The notes beneath the pieces are model-generated. The model ran no database searches. It was not told the origin of the DNA and was given only the letters and a program-made list of their open reading frames with translations. The position numbers were made by a program, and so were the translations under genes. Positions 1 to 9,034 of a stretch of 64,000 bases of DNA are shown piece by piece; within the stretch, counting starts at the first letter, position 1; each line of letters begins with the position of its first letter. The stretch spans positions 1 to 64,000 of the forward strand of contig CAWIJH010000008.1 in NCBI GenBank assembly GCA_963836455.1. The letters are read 5' to 3'. The DNA is from Udaeobacter sp963836455. GTDB taxonomy: Bacteria > Verrucomicrobiota > Verrucomicrobiia > Chthoniobacterales > UBA10450.

Positions 1-281
1 GGTCACGAAGACCTAGATGCGGATTCCCCCTCACTCTCACAGTCCCGCATGGTTAGCGGGTTAGCAGCGGTTGGAGGAAATCAACAAATGAGGATAGAAG
101 GGCATCTCCCGCATGTGGGGCGGGCGACGAAGGGCGGCAGCTTGCCCTATAACAGATCGAACGGGAACGGCGCGAAAGCGCGTCAGTCTACAATCGATTT
201 TCAGAACGCGCCGGTACAGACGTCCCTGGCTGGAAATCGGCTCTCGACATCACGTGCATCCTCCTTGCGCTGCCGATCTGG

Positions 282-899
282 TTGCCGCTGATGATCTTGC
301 TGATGTTGGTGACGCGACTCGCTTCGCCAGGCCCAATCTTCTACCGCCAGAAGCGTGTCGGCCTTGGAGGAAGACCTTTCTTAATCTGGAAGTTCCGGAC
401 AATGAAGGTGAGTGCTGAAACACAAAGTCACGAACACTACTTCCACGAATTAATGGCGGGTCGATCGTCCGATGACGAAGCTGGATACTTACGGCGATCC
501 ACGCCTCGCCCCTTCGGCCGATTTCTGCGTGCCAGCGGCTTGGATGAGTTGCCGCAAATCTTCAACGTGCTTTGCGGTGAGATGAGCCTGGTTGGTCCGC
601 GGCCCTGCACGCCAAATGAATTTGCCCATTACGAGCCGTGGCAACGAGAACGCGTGAACGCTCTGCCGGGCTTGACCGGATACTGGCAGGTAAACGGCAA
701 GAATAAAACGACGTTCAACGAGATGATCGTGATGGACCTCTTCTATTCAAAGAACCTATCGATCCTCCTGGACCTGAAAATCATATTGAAGACCTGCACA
801 GTTATTGCTGGGCAGTTGGTCGAATCAGGGTGCCGTCGCAACCTAATCGGCAAGACAGCACTCTCCACGCACCGAAACCAATTTTACAAACGTTTATAG
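282..899 (+). CDS. Undecaprenyl-phosphate sugar-1-phosphate transferase (initiating enzyme, Bac_transf family)
   Basis: Starts lipid-linked repeat-unit synthesis by moving a sugar phosphate from a nucleotide sugar to undecaprenyl phosphate at the inner membrane. The family core is clear: SPGPIFYRQKRVG near residue 15, WKFRTM near 36, the catalytic Asp-Glu pair in SGLDELPQ (residues 88-89) and SLVGPRP near 102. The TTG at 282 falls inside the N-terminal membrane helix: the same frame is open back to 153 and reads WKSALDITCILLALP just upstream, where the family's re-entrant helix begins. No ATG lies in that stretch, so either a frameshift between 150 and 230 hides the true start (an ATG at 88 is in another frame) or a rare start codon is used. 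Confident in family, not in the start or the sugar. Confidence 0.85.
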   Translation: MPLMILLMLVTRLASPGPIFYRQKRVGLGGRPFLIWKFRTMKVSAETQSHEHYFHELMAGRSSDDEAGYLRRSTPRPFGRFLRASGLDELPQIFNVLCGEMSLVGPRPCTPNEFAHYEPWQRERVNALPGLTGYWQVNGKNKTTFNEMIVMDLFYSKNLSILLDLKIILKTCTVIAGQLVESGCRRNLIGKTALSTHRNQFYKRL

Positions 900-969
900 A
901 CTCGGCTCGAAAAAGTCCGCGCTCGCCGACCACAATCTTACAACGCCTCGCAGAATCAGCTCCCAAATC

Positions 970-2064
970 ATGAAGAAGCAAATCACAGTCGGCATAATCG
1001 GGTGCGGTTACTGGGGACCGCTTCTGGTTCGGAACTTTAAAGGTCTTCAGGATTGCCAGCTCAAAGCCGTCTGCGACGTCAATGCTGAGCGCCTAAAACA
1101 TATCCGCGCGCTGTATCCGGACATCGAAGGCATGACACAGACGCAGCAGCTTCTCAACGGCACAAACGTGGACGCCGTGGTCATTGCTACCCCGGTGAAG
1201 CATCACTACTCATTGGCCAAGGCAGCCCTCCTGGCAGGCAAGCATACGTTCATCGAAAAGCCAATGGCTTCCTCTTCGGCCGAATGCGAGGAACTGATCG
1301 AAATCGCCGACCGCAACGGTCTAACTTTGATGCTCGATCACACTTTTCTCTACTCATCGCCGGTGCAAAAGATTGCCCAGATTGTTCAAGCCGGGGATCT
1401 GGGCGAGATCCGCTATATCAATTGCCGCCGTCTCAATCTCGGACTATTCCAAAAGGACATTAATGTCGCGTGGGATCTGGCGCCGCACGACATCTCAATC
1501 ATTCTCCACATTCTGAATGAATTTCCCACCAGAATTAACTGCCAGGGAAATGCTCATATCACGCCAGGCGTAGAGGACGTGACAAACATGTCGCTGTCCT
1601 TCTCAGGCAAACGCTTCGCGACCATCCAAAGCAGCTGGCTCGAGCCACGGAAAATTCGCGAAATGACTATCGTCGGGACGCGACGAATGATCGTGTATGA
1701 TGATTTGCGAACACGCGAGAAAATCCGCATTTACGATGCGCGGGTAGAACGTCCGCCGCACTACGACACGTTTGCTGAATTTCAATACTCTTATCATTAC
1801 GGCGACAGTTACATCCCGTATCTCCATCAGGAGGAACCGCTAAAGCTGGCCTGTGAGCATTTTGTTGACTGCATCAAGACAAGTTCTCAACCGCTAACGG
1901 ATGGCCGCAAGGGATTGGAAATGGTCAGGATCCTCGAGGCGGCTAGCGCCTCAATCAAGATGAACGGTGGGCCCGTGACATTTTCTCAACCGAGTAAGGC
2001 GGTGCCGGCTCGAGCCCCCGTCAAAGCCGAAGAGATTCTTCAGGTTGAAGCATTTGCTGGATGA
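970..2064 (+). CDS. Gfo/Idh/MocA-family NAD(P)-dependent oxidoreductase, WbpB-like
   Basis: Cytoplasmic nucleotide-sugar oxidoreductase. The N-terminus has the Rossmann motif GIIGCGYWGP (residues 8-17) and the family EKP motif at 96-98 (TFIEKPMAS); WDLAPHD carries the conserved Asp and His of the C-terminal domain. Length (364 aa) is normal and the ATG at 970 gives a Rossmann strand at once. The next gene is a DegT aminotransferase, and a WbpD-like acetyltransferase and WbpA-like dehydrogenase also lie in the window, so I infer oxidation of a UDP-N-acetyl-uronic acid at C3, as in the WbpB/WlbA step. A different sugar substrate cannot be excluded. Confidence 0.85.
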   Translation: MKKQITVGIIGCGYWGPLLVRNFKGLQDCQLKAVCDVNAERLKHIRALYPDIEGMTQTQQLLNGTNVDAVVIATPVKHHYSLAKAALLAGKHTFIEKPMASSSAECEELIEIADRNGLTLMLDHTFLYSSPVQKIAQIVQAGDLGEIRYINCRRLNLGLFQKDINVAWDLAPHDISIILHILNEFPTRINCQGNAHITPGVEDVTNMSLSFSGKRFATIQSSWLEPRKIREMTIVGTRRMIVYDDLRTREKIRIYDARVERPPHYDTFAEFQYSYHYGDSYIPYLHQEEPLKLACEHFVDCIKTSSQPLTDGRKGLEMVRILEAASASIKMNGGPVTFSQPSKAVPARAPVKAEEILQVEAFAG

Positions 2065-2151
2065 GTGTCAGGCAGGGTTTCACATCGGCTCAGCGTAGCG
2101 TGTGAAGCTTTGACCTCACTCCTCAGATCCATCGCATAACCAAAGCGCAAA

Positions 2152-3270
2152 ATGAAAGTTCCCTTCCTCGATTTAAAGGCGCATCACGCCCCTTTTATTG
2201 AAAAATTCGATCGCGCCATTCGCGAAGTGATCGAGAGCAGCGCCTTTGCCGGCGGACCGTTCGTGGAAAAGTTCGAAGAAGAGTTCGCTGCATTCTGCGG
2301 ATCCTCCTACGCGATCGCCGTGGGCAACGGTACTGACGCCCTTTGGCTTGCTCTCCTGGGGCTTGGAATTGGTGAAGGCGATGAAGTCATTACCGTTCCG
2401 AACACATTTATCGCCACCGCCGAGGCGATTACTTATTGCAAGGCCCGGCCGGTGTTTGTGGATGTGGCCCAGAACACATTCACGATGAACCCCGCGGAAC
2501 TTGAGAAGAGTCTAACAGAGCGAACCAAAGCGATTATTCCGGTCCACCTTTTCGGACAACCAGCGGACATGGACCCGATTTTGGAATTCGCACGCGCGAA
2601 CGGACTTTTCGTGGTTGAAGATGCCGCTCAGGCGCATGGCGCTGAGTATAAAGGCCGAAAAGCAGGCACGATGGGCGATGCGGGTTGCTTCAGTTTTTAT
2701 CCCGGAAAAAATCTTGGCGCCTTCGGTGAGGCCGGCGCAGTCGTGACGAACGACCCGGAGTTACGAAAGCAAATCCAGATGTTGCGGGACCACGGTCAGT
2801 CACGAAAATATTACCACACCCTGATGGGATGGAACTGCCGGATGGACGGCATCCAGGCGGCAGTCTTATCGATCAAACTGCGTCATCTTGACGAGGCAAA
2901 TTCCCTGCGACGCAAACATGCCGCGGAATACAGCCAGGCTCTTGCCGGAATCGATGAGGTTCTTACGCCGTTCGCGGCGATGTACGCACGGCACGTGTAT
3001 CACGTCTATGCCATTCGCGTACCGGAACGGGATGTAGTTGCTCGAAACCTCCAGGAAAAAGGAGTCGGCTGCGCTGTGCATTATCCGGTGCCGATTCATT
3101 TGCAGGAGGCATGCCGAAATCTCGGCTACAAGGAGGGCGCGTTCCCAATTGCGGAAAGTCTGGCCGACCAATTTCTTTCTCTGCCGATGTTTCCAGAGCT
3201 GACGAAAGAGCAGATCGAATACGTCGTCCGCTGCGTTACCGAAACGATTGGCGCAGAAGCACTCGTCTAG
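2152..3270 (+). CDS. DegT/DnrJ/EryC1/StrS PLP-dependent sugar aminotransferase (WbpE-like)
   Basis: Transfers an amino group, usually from glutamate, to a keto nucleotide sugar. The PLP Schiff-base lysine is K186 in SFYPGKNLGAFGEAG, the cofactor aspartate lies in VVEDAAQAHGA (about residue 157), and the N-terminal PFLDLKAHH opening is typical. 372 aa is full length. It follows the WbpB-like oxidoreductase by 87 bp, and the pair fits C3 oxidation followed by transamination. A second DegT protein at 10.9 kb is related but distinct, so the window may make two amino sugars or hold paralogues with different substrates. Confidence 0.9.
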   Translation: MKVPFLDLKAHHAPFIEKFDRAIREVIESSAFAGGPFVEKFEEEFAAFCGSSYAIAVGNGTDALWLALLGLGIGEGDEVITVPNTFIATAEAITYCKARPVFVDVAQNTFTMNPAELEKSLTERTKAIIPVHLFGQPADMDPILEFARANGLFVVEDAAQAHGAEYKGRKAGTMGDAGCFSFYPGKNLGAFGEAGAVVTNDPELRKQIQMLRDHGQSRKYYHTLMGWNCRMDGIQAAVLSIKLRHLDEANSLRRKHAAEYSQALAGIDEVLTPFAAMYARHVYHVYAIRVPERDVVARNLQEKGVGCAVHYPVPIHLQEACRNLGYKEGAFPIAESLADQFLSLPMFPELTKEQIEYVVRCVTETIGAEALV

Positions 3271-3281
3271 GAAGAAGCGAT

Positions 3282-4403
3282 TTGAACACGCTCGAAGTAG
3301 GCAATTGGCCATCCGTGGAATCGGCGCCCTTTTCTGGCGAGGATTCTCTGGTAACGACGAGCGAGGAACCGCTTCAAATGTGGATTATTAATCCCCTCCA
3401 AAATCCAGGTTGGGATCTTGTGGTTGCCTTGCATCGCGATGCCGGCTGCTTCCACACCAGCGCCTGGGCAAAAGTGCTTCATAAGACTTATAATCATCAG
3501 CCCTTTTATCTTCAATTTTCCCGTGGACGCAGGTTGGCCGCGCTCATACCACTGATGGAAGTGCACAGCGCATTCACTGGACGACGAGGTGTCTGCCTCC
3601 CATTCAGCGATGTATGCGAGCCGCTCATTTTTGATCCTGAAGTGACGGACGTCGTAAAAGACCGGCTTGTTCGCTTCGCGCGGGAACGACGCTGGAAACA
3701 CCTGGAAATCCGGGGAGGCAAATCGTTTCAAGCTACCTCGAGCTCGGCAAGCAGATTCTACGGGCATACACTCGATCTCCGCCGCCCCGAGGAAATGACA
3801 GATCGTTTCGACAGCCAAGTCCGTCGCGCTATTCGCAAAGCAGAGCGCAGCAATGTGAGTGCGCTTGTTGCCCGCAGCCGCCAGGCTATCGACGATTTTT
3901 ATCGGCTCCACGTCCAAACACGCCGGCGCCATGGCCTTCCACCGCAACCGGTATCGTTTTTCCTGAACATTTACGAGCACATCATTAAGCCCGGTCTGGG
4001 ATTTATTGTTCTGGCACGACGCGGGTCACGCCCAATTGCTGCAGCGGTTTTCTTTCGCTTTGGAAAGAACGCCATCTACAAGTACGGGGCTTCGGACAAG
4101 AGGTTCCAAGAATTCCGCGCGAACAATCTTGTCATGTGGCAAGGCATCCAGCTTTTGGCGCGGACCGGCGTCGAAAAATTACATTTCGGCCGGACCGACT
4201 CCGAAAACGACGGTTTGCGACGATTCAAGCTTTCCTGGGACACGCACGAAGAAATAATCGATTACTTCCGAGTCGATCCATCAGGTCGGCAGTGTTCCAC
4301 TCCGCTCCGCCGTGAGAGCCGCTTGCACAAACGTATCTTTGGCAGATTGCCGCTGGCATTCAACCGGCTGGCGGGATCGATCCTCTATCCACATCTCGAT
4401 TAA
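3282..4403 (+). CDS. FemAB/GNAT-fold acyl- or aminoacyltransferase
   Basis: Protein of the FemAB/BioF2-like GNAT superfamily common in exopolysaccharide loci, where members are thought to acylate or aminoacylate cell-surface sugars; the exact reaction is unknown. Seen: RRAIRKAERSNV near mid-protein (the basic helix typical of FemAB-like proteins), then a C-terminal GNAT-like core with AAAVFFRFGKNAIYKYGASD and KLHFGRTDSENDGLRRFK. The open frame runs back into the aminotransferase gene, but TTG at 3282 is preceded by AGGAAGAAG and avoids the overlap. ATG at 3378 is the alternative, beginning just before the first recognisable domain strand. A second protein of this type lies at 27386. Confidence 0.7.
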   Translation: MNTLEVGNWPSVESAPFSGEDSLVTTSEEPLQMWIINPLQNPGWDLVVALHRDAGCFHTSAWAKVLHKTYNHQPFYLQFSRGRRLAALIPLMEVHSAFTGRRGVCLPFSDVCEPLIFDPEVTDVVKDRLVRFARERRWKHLEIRGGKSFQATSSSASRFYGHTLDLRRPEEMTDRFDSQVRRAIRKAERSNVSALVARSRQAIDDFYRLHVQTRRRHGLPPQPVSFFLNIYEHIIKPGLGFIVLARRGSRPIAAAVFFRFGKNAIYKYGASDKRFQEFRANNLVMWQGIQLLARTGVEKLHFGRTDSENDGLRRFKLSWDTHEEIIDYFRVDPSGRQCSTPLRRESRLHKRIFGRLPLAFNRLAGSILYPHLD

Positions 4404-4413
4404 AGGTAAAATT

Positions 4414-6437
4414 ATGGCTCAAATCCGACAAGAACTACAACAACACTCTGGCGTAAAGCTAGGCGACATTTTCTTCGCTCTGTTCAAGCGCAAGCGAACA
4501 ATCATGGTATGTGCGACGATTGGTATTATTGCCGCTGCAGCGGTTTATTTTCTTTATCCACCTTCCTACGAATCACAGGCTAAGTTGTTGGTGCGGTATG
4601 TTCTGGAAAGGAGTGGCGTTGACCCAGTGGACGCAGAGAAAGCCGAGTTCGCGTCGAGCACCGAAGCGGATAGGGTAATCGGCGCTGAAATCGAGATTCT
4701 AACCAGTTGGGACCTGGCCGTGGAGGTCGCCCAAGCAATCGGTCCCCAGCGATTGTTCCCACCGCCCCAAGACTTGCTCTCCCGCGTTGCCCGGGCAATT
4801 GGTCTGAAAGGATTGCTGCCCCCCTCTGGAGCGTCGGCAACAGAAGGTGGCGCGGCTAGCGGCATCAGCTCGGGTTGAAGGTGCTTTCTAGCAAAGGAAG
4901 CAACATCATTCTCGTCTCCTATAAGAATCGCGATCCACAGATCGCGACTCTCGTTTTGCAGGAACTGTTAAGTCGTTATTTCGTCAAGCATCTTGAAGTG
5001 CACCGCTCTGCCGGCGCCTTCGATTTTGTGACTCAACAAACCGATCAGGTCCGCGCGCGCTTGAATCAAACGGACGATACGCTGAAGTCATTAAGGGAAA
5101 AGACAGGAATTGCGTCGCTTAAGGAAGGCTCGGCGGCCCTTACTGCCGAGGCGGCGAAAACCCAGGAACAAATTAACGGCGCTGAGGCGGACCTGGCCGA
5201 ACAACAAGCCCTCGTTAATCAGATCGTAGAAAAGAAGACAAAAGGTTGGAGAACAAAGACTTCGTCATCTGAAAACGGTCCGCAGTCCGTAAAAGCGAAG
5301 GTAGCCGGCACGCAGGCAAAAATCGAGGCGCTTAAGGCCCGACTTCGCGATGTTCAGCAGAGAACGAAGAAGCTTTCGGAAGTGGCTCCGCAAATTGAAG
5401 ACTTGGAGAGAAAGCGAGAGATGGACGAAGCGAATTACAAGTACTTCGCAGCATCCCTCGAAAAGGCTCGGATCGACGAGGCTTTGGACCCTTCCAAGAT
5501 GCCTAACATTAGCGCGGTCCAGCGGCCCTCTCCTCCTAGCCTGGAGACTAAAAAACGCGATAAGATCGCACTCGCGTTGGTTGGCGGAGGCGTGGCCTTG
5601 GGCATAGCGCTCGCGCTGCTAAGGGGCATGGTTTTGAACCAGACCGTTAGCCGGCCGCTCCAGCTGGAAACGCAATTACACATCCCATTGATGCTCTCTA
5701 TTCCATATAGGAACGGTCACTTCTCCTTGCCTCGTAATGGTGTTTCACCCACGAATCCGGAAGCGCTTACCACGGGACGGCGTCGTGCTAAACTGGCGCC
5801 TTGGGAGGCCGACCATTTCATCAGGCCATACTGCGACGCGATCCGGGATCGCCTCGGTCTTTATTTCGAGCTCAATCACTTGACGCATAAACCGAAGCTA
5901 GTTGGCGTCACCGGCATGTCGGAAGAGGGGGGAACTTCCACTCTTGCAGCCGGGCTCGCTGCCTCACTTTCGGAAACCAACGATGGCAAGGTGCTGCTCG
6001 TCGATGTGAATCTGGGCCCGCAGGAAGTGCACCCGTTTTTCAAGGGTAAACCTGCTTATCCTTTGAACAAAGCTCTTAAGCCATCCGACTCCATCGCGTC
6101 GGCTACGGAGAATCTCTATCTCGCTACCGTGGGATCACCCAACACCGGCGGTCCGGCCCAGCTCGGCTTGAAAAAATTCTTCGACATGATGCCGAATATG
6201 AAGGCAAGTGACTTTGACTACATTATCTTTGACATGCCCCCACTAGATCAAACAAGCCCGACCTGGGGAATGGCTGCTTTCATGGACAAGCTATTGGTCG
6301 TGGTCGAGGCGGAGAAGAATAACCGCGAGGTAATCAGGCGCAGCTATGGGAAGCTGATTGCGGAGCGGAACAATGTTGCAGTCGTGGTAAACAAGACGCG
6401 TTCCTACGTCCCGAAGTGGCTTGATTCTGAGTCTTAA
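4414..6437 (+). CDS. Wzc/Wzz-type polysaccharide co-polymerase with degenerate CpsD-like ATPase domain (one frameshift)
   Basis: Inner-membrane protein controlling chain length and export. From ATG 4414: a cytoplasmic start, a first TM segment (IMVCATIGIIAAAAVYFLY) and Wzz domain; the frame stops at 4878 but continues without sequence loss in a frame from about 4875, with coiled-coil periplasmic helices, a second TM (LALVGGGVALGIALALL) and a C-terminal P-loop-type domain. I read this as one gene of about 670 aa with a frameshift near 4850-4875; a C6 run upstream is a possible site. The P-loop position reads GMSEEGGTSTLA, with Gly in place of the usual Lys; the Walker A' (LLVDVNLG) and Walker B (YIIFDMPP) positions are present. 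No Tyr-rich tail follows the last residues, so classical BY-kinase activity is doubtful. Confidence 0.8.
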
Positions 6438-6672
6438 TTGGCTGCACGGATAACATTTTTGCAGTTGGTCGCTTCCCGTTCGATCGGGATTGTTGAAATG
6501 CTGCGAATGCTCTCTCTTTTGCCAATCTTCCTGACACATCTGCTTGTCCTGCCATGTCGGCCTCGATGCTGATAGAGGCGCTCGGTGAACACCGGCGCTG
6601 CGGTTTTGAAGAGTCGGGCCAAGAGAGGCACACAAGTTTTAACCCTCCGTTTCGTACTCACACCAACCTCTC

Positions 6673-6693
6673 TAGCGGCCACCGAGGCCGCTA
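6673..6693. repeat. Perfect 8-bp inverted repeat just upstream of the 6701 start
   Basis: TAGCGGCC, five-base spacer ACCGA, then GGCCGCTA, ending 8 bases before the ATG at 6701. In RNA it would form a GC-rich hairpin where a ribosome-binding site would sit, so a translational or operator role is possible but unproven. The rest of 6438-6700 shows nothing I can assign; the downstream reading frame stays open back to 6554 without recognisable protein sequence. Confidence 0.4.
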
Positions 6694-6700
6694 TACTCTC

Positions 6701-7678
6701 ATGTTACGCAATAGAATCTATTACGGGCTAAAGCCTTTCGTTCCTCAGTTCCTTCGCACGGCCATTCGACGAAAACTGGCCGTGCGATTACGCAAGCAAA
6801 TCGGAGACGTATGGCCTATTATGCCGGGCTCGGAGCGGGCACCGGAAAACTGGCCAGGCTGGCCTGGGAACAAAAAATTTGCGTTTGTTTTGACGCACGA
6901 CGTCGAGAGCGAAGCCGGGCTCGGAAGATGTCGGTCCTTGATGGAATTGGAGCAGCAGCTCGGATTCCGCTCTTCCTTTAATTTTATTCCAGAAGGGAGC
7001 TACCGCGTCCCAGTTGAATTGAGGCACGAACTCACTGCCAACGGCTTCGAGGTTGGGATACACGATCTTAAACATGATGGTCATCTCTTTTCCTCGCGTC
7101 GCAGGTTCACGCGGCACGCCGCCAAAATCAATGCTTATGCGCGCGAGTGGGAAGCGTCGGGATTCAGATCGGGATTCATGTTGCGTAATCTCGATTGGCT
7201 GCACGACCTCGACGTGCAATACGATGCGTCCACTTTCGATACGGATCCATTCGAACCACAGCCCCAGGGCCGCCACACTATCTTTCCATTCTGGATCCCG
7301 AATCCGAATGGCGAGTCGATCAGGCATCCACACTCGCGTATCAACTCTTCTTCCAACGGCTACGTTGAGCTCCCTTATACACTACCTCAAGACTTCACGC
7401 TCTTCGTGCTGCTGCAAGAGAAAACGCCGGAGATCTGGATGCGAAAACTCGATTGGATCGCCCAACACGGCGGCATGGCGTTAGTTGACGTTCATCCCGA
7501 CTATTTGTGCTTTGATAACGCGATCGCAACATCAAGGGAATATCCAGTTGATCTCTACAAATCATTTCTGGATTACGTGAGTCGGCACTACAACGGGGCC
7601 TTTTGGAACACCACGCCGAGCAAAGTGGCGCAGTTTTGCGCTGGTATCGCGAAGGTTCCAAAATCAGGCCAGGGCTAG
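6701..7678 (+). CDS. Polysaccharide deacetylase-like protein (CE4/NodB fold)
   Basis: Probable metal-dependent deacetylase acting on an N- or O-acetyl group of the polymer or a precursor. Visible CE4-type motifs: FVLTHDVES (residues 63-70), the counterpart of the catalytic TFDD motif, and the zinc-binding H-x3-H in GIHDLKHDG (H121, H125). About 326 aa from ATG 6701; an in-frame upstream extension to 6554 is not protein-like. No signal peptide is evident, so it may act in the cytoplasm or be exported atypically. It sits between the Wzc-like gene and algD. Family is fairly sure, substrate unknown. Confidence 0.75.
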   Translation: MLRNRIYYGLKPFVPQFLRTAIRRKLAVRLRKQIGDVWPIMPGSERAPENWPGWPGNKKFAFVLTHDVESEAGLGRCRSLMELEQQLGFRSSFNFIPEGSYRVPVELRHELTANGFEVGIHDLKHDGHLFSSRRRFTRHAAKINAYAREWEASGFRSGFMLRNLDWLHDLDVQYDASTFDTDPFEPQPQGRHTIFPFWIPNPNGESIRHPHSRINSSSNGYVELPYTLPQDFTLFVLLQEKTPEIWMRKLDWIAQHGGMALVDVHPDYLCFDNAIATSREYPVDLYKSFLDYVSRHYNGAFWNTTPSKVAQFCAGIAKVPKSGQG

Positions 7679-7700
7679 ACCTATCAACACAAGTTCTTTT

Positions 7701-9008
7701 ATGAATGTCACAGTTTTCGGAATGGGATATGTGGGATGTGTAACGGCGGCATGCCTGGCTGAGATGGGTCATTCCGTAACTGGCGTGGACTTACAAGAAG
7801 TTAAGGTCTCTCTCATTAACTCCGGAAAAAGTCCGATTATCGAACCGGACTTGGAAGAATTGATTCGTCGCGGGGTCGCCGGGACCCGCCTGCAAGCTAC
7901 TCAGCGCGCGCAGAGCCTCGGCGACGTTTCCCTGGTTTGTGTTGGCACGCCGAGTAATGACAATGGCAGTCTCGGCCTGGGCCAACTTAAAAGAGTTGTG
8001 AGCGAGATCGGCCAGTTACTACGAAAAACAAACAGTTACCACGTCGTAGTTCTCCGAAGCACCGTGTTACCGGGAACGGTGAACGATGTGGTGCGTCCCT
8101 TGCTGGAAAAAGAATCTGGCAAAAAGGATGGAAAGGACTTCGGTATCTGCATGAATCCCGAGTTCATGCGCGAAACGACAGCTATTCATGATTTTCATCA
8201 TCCAGCGTTTACAATCATCGGAACTAGTGACGAGCGTGCTGCTGAACGGGTTGCCAGTCTTTATTCTAGCATAAAAGCTCCTGTAGAACGTACGCCCCTT
8301 TCAGTAGCTGAGTTGATCAAGTACGCCTCCAACGCATTTCACGCCCTTAAAGTATGTTTCGCGAATGAGATCGGAAATCTCTGTAAAGCTATGGGCACTG
8401 ATAGTCACAAAGTAATGGAGATTTTTTGCAAAGATACAAAGCTGAACATTTCTCCCTATTATCTTAAGCCCGGGTTTGCTTTTGGTGGCTCCTGTCTGCC
8501 CAAGGACATTCGCGCTATTCTTTACAAGGCGAAGCAATTGGATCTGGAAATGCCGGTTCTAGGTGCTGTGCTGGAAACGAATCGTAAGCAGATCGAGCTA
8601 GCTTTCAATTTAATCCGCCACGCGGGCAAAAACCGAGTCGGTGTCTTGGGCCTCAGTTTCAAGGGCGGCTCTGACGATCTCCGTGAAAGTCCGATTGTTG
8701 GATTGATCGAAACCTTGATCGGCAAAGGATATAAATTGAGTATCTACGACGAAGAAGTTGCTTTAGCGAGACTCGTAGGTGCGAACAAGCAGTACATCGA
8801 ACAAGCTATACCGCACATTTCATCGTTGATGGTTTCCTCTGCAAAGGAAGCCATAGAAGCCAGTGACGTAGTCGTAGTTGGCAAAAATAATTCCAAGATT
8901 CAGGAAGCTGTAACCAATAATGGCGATTCGAAGTTAATTATTGATTTGATTCGGTTACCACGAGAAACCGTGAAGGCTTCTTCCAATTATCAAGGCATCT
9001 GCTGGTAG
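7701..9008 (+). CDS. algD: GDP-mannose 6-dehydrogenase (AlgD-like)
   Basis: NAD-dependent four-electron oxidation of GDP-mannose to GDP-mannuronic acid in the cytoplasm. N-terminal Rossmann motif FGMGYVGCV (residues 6-14), NPEFMRETTAIHDF around 152, catalytic cysteine C265 in FAFGGSCLPKD, and SFKGGSDDLRESP in the third domain. Its 435 aa and the ending QGICW match Pseudomonas-type AlgD rather than UDP-glucose dehydrogenase as I recall those sequences. No alginate polymerase genes (alg8, alg44) are visible, so mannuronate probably enters a heteropolymer built by the glycosyltransferases here. It starts 22 bp after the deacetylase gene. Confidence 0.88.
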   Translation: MNVTVFGMGYVGCVTAACLAEMGHSVTGVDLQEVKVSLINSGKSPIIEPDLEELIRRGVAGTRLQATQRAQSLGDVSLVCVGTPSNDNGSLGLGQLKRVVSEIGQLLRKTNSYHVVVLRSTVLPGTVNDVVRPLLEKESGKKDGKDFGICMNPEFMRETTAIHDFHHPAFTIIGTSDERAAERVASLYSSIKAPVERTPLSVAELIKYASNAFHALKVCFANEIGNLCKAMGTDSHKVMEIFCKDTKLNISPYYLKPGFAFGGSCLPKDIRAILYKAKQLDLEMPVLGAVLETNRKQIELAFNLIRHAGKNRVGVLGLSFKGGSDDLRESPIVGLIETLIGKGYKLSIYDEEVALARLVGANKQYIEQAIPHISSLMVSSAKEAIEASDVVVVGKNNSKIQEAVTNNGDSKLIIDLIRLPRETVKASSNYQGICW

Positions 9009-9034
9009 AACTGCTGCGACACAGTCCCATCATA

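Noticed and set aside
3111..3281. Extended start of the FemAB-like gene inside the aminotransferase
   Set aside because: It would overlap a well-supported gene by 160 bp in another frame; starts at 3282 or 3378 avoid this.
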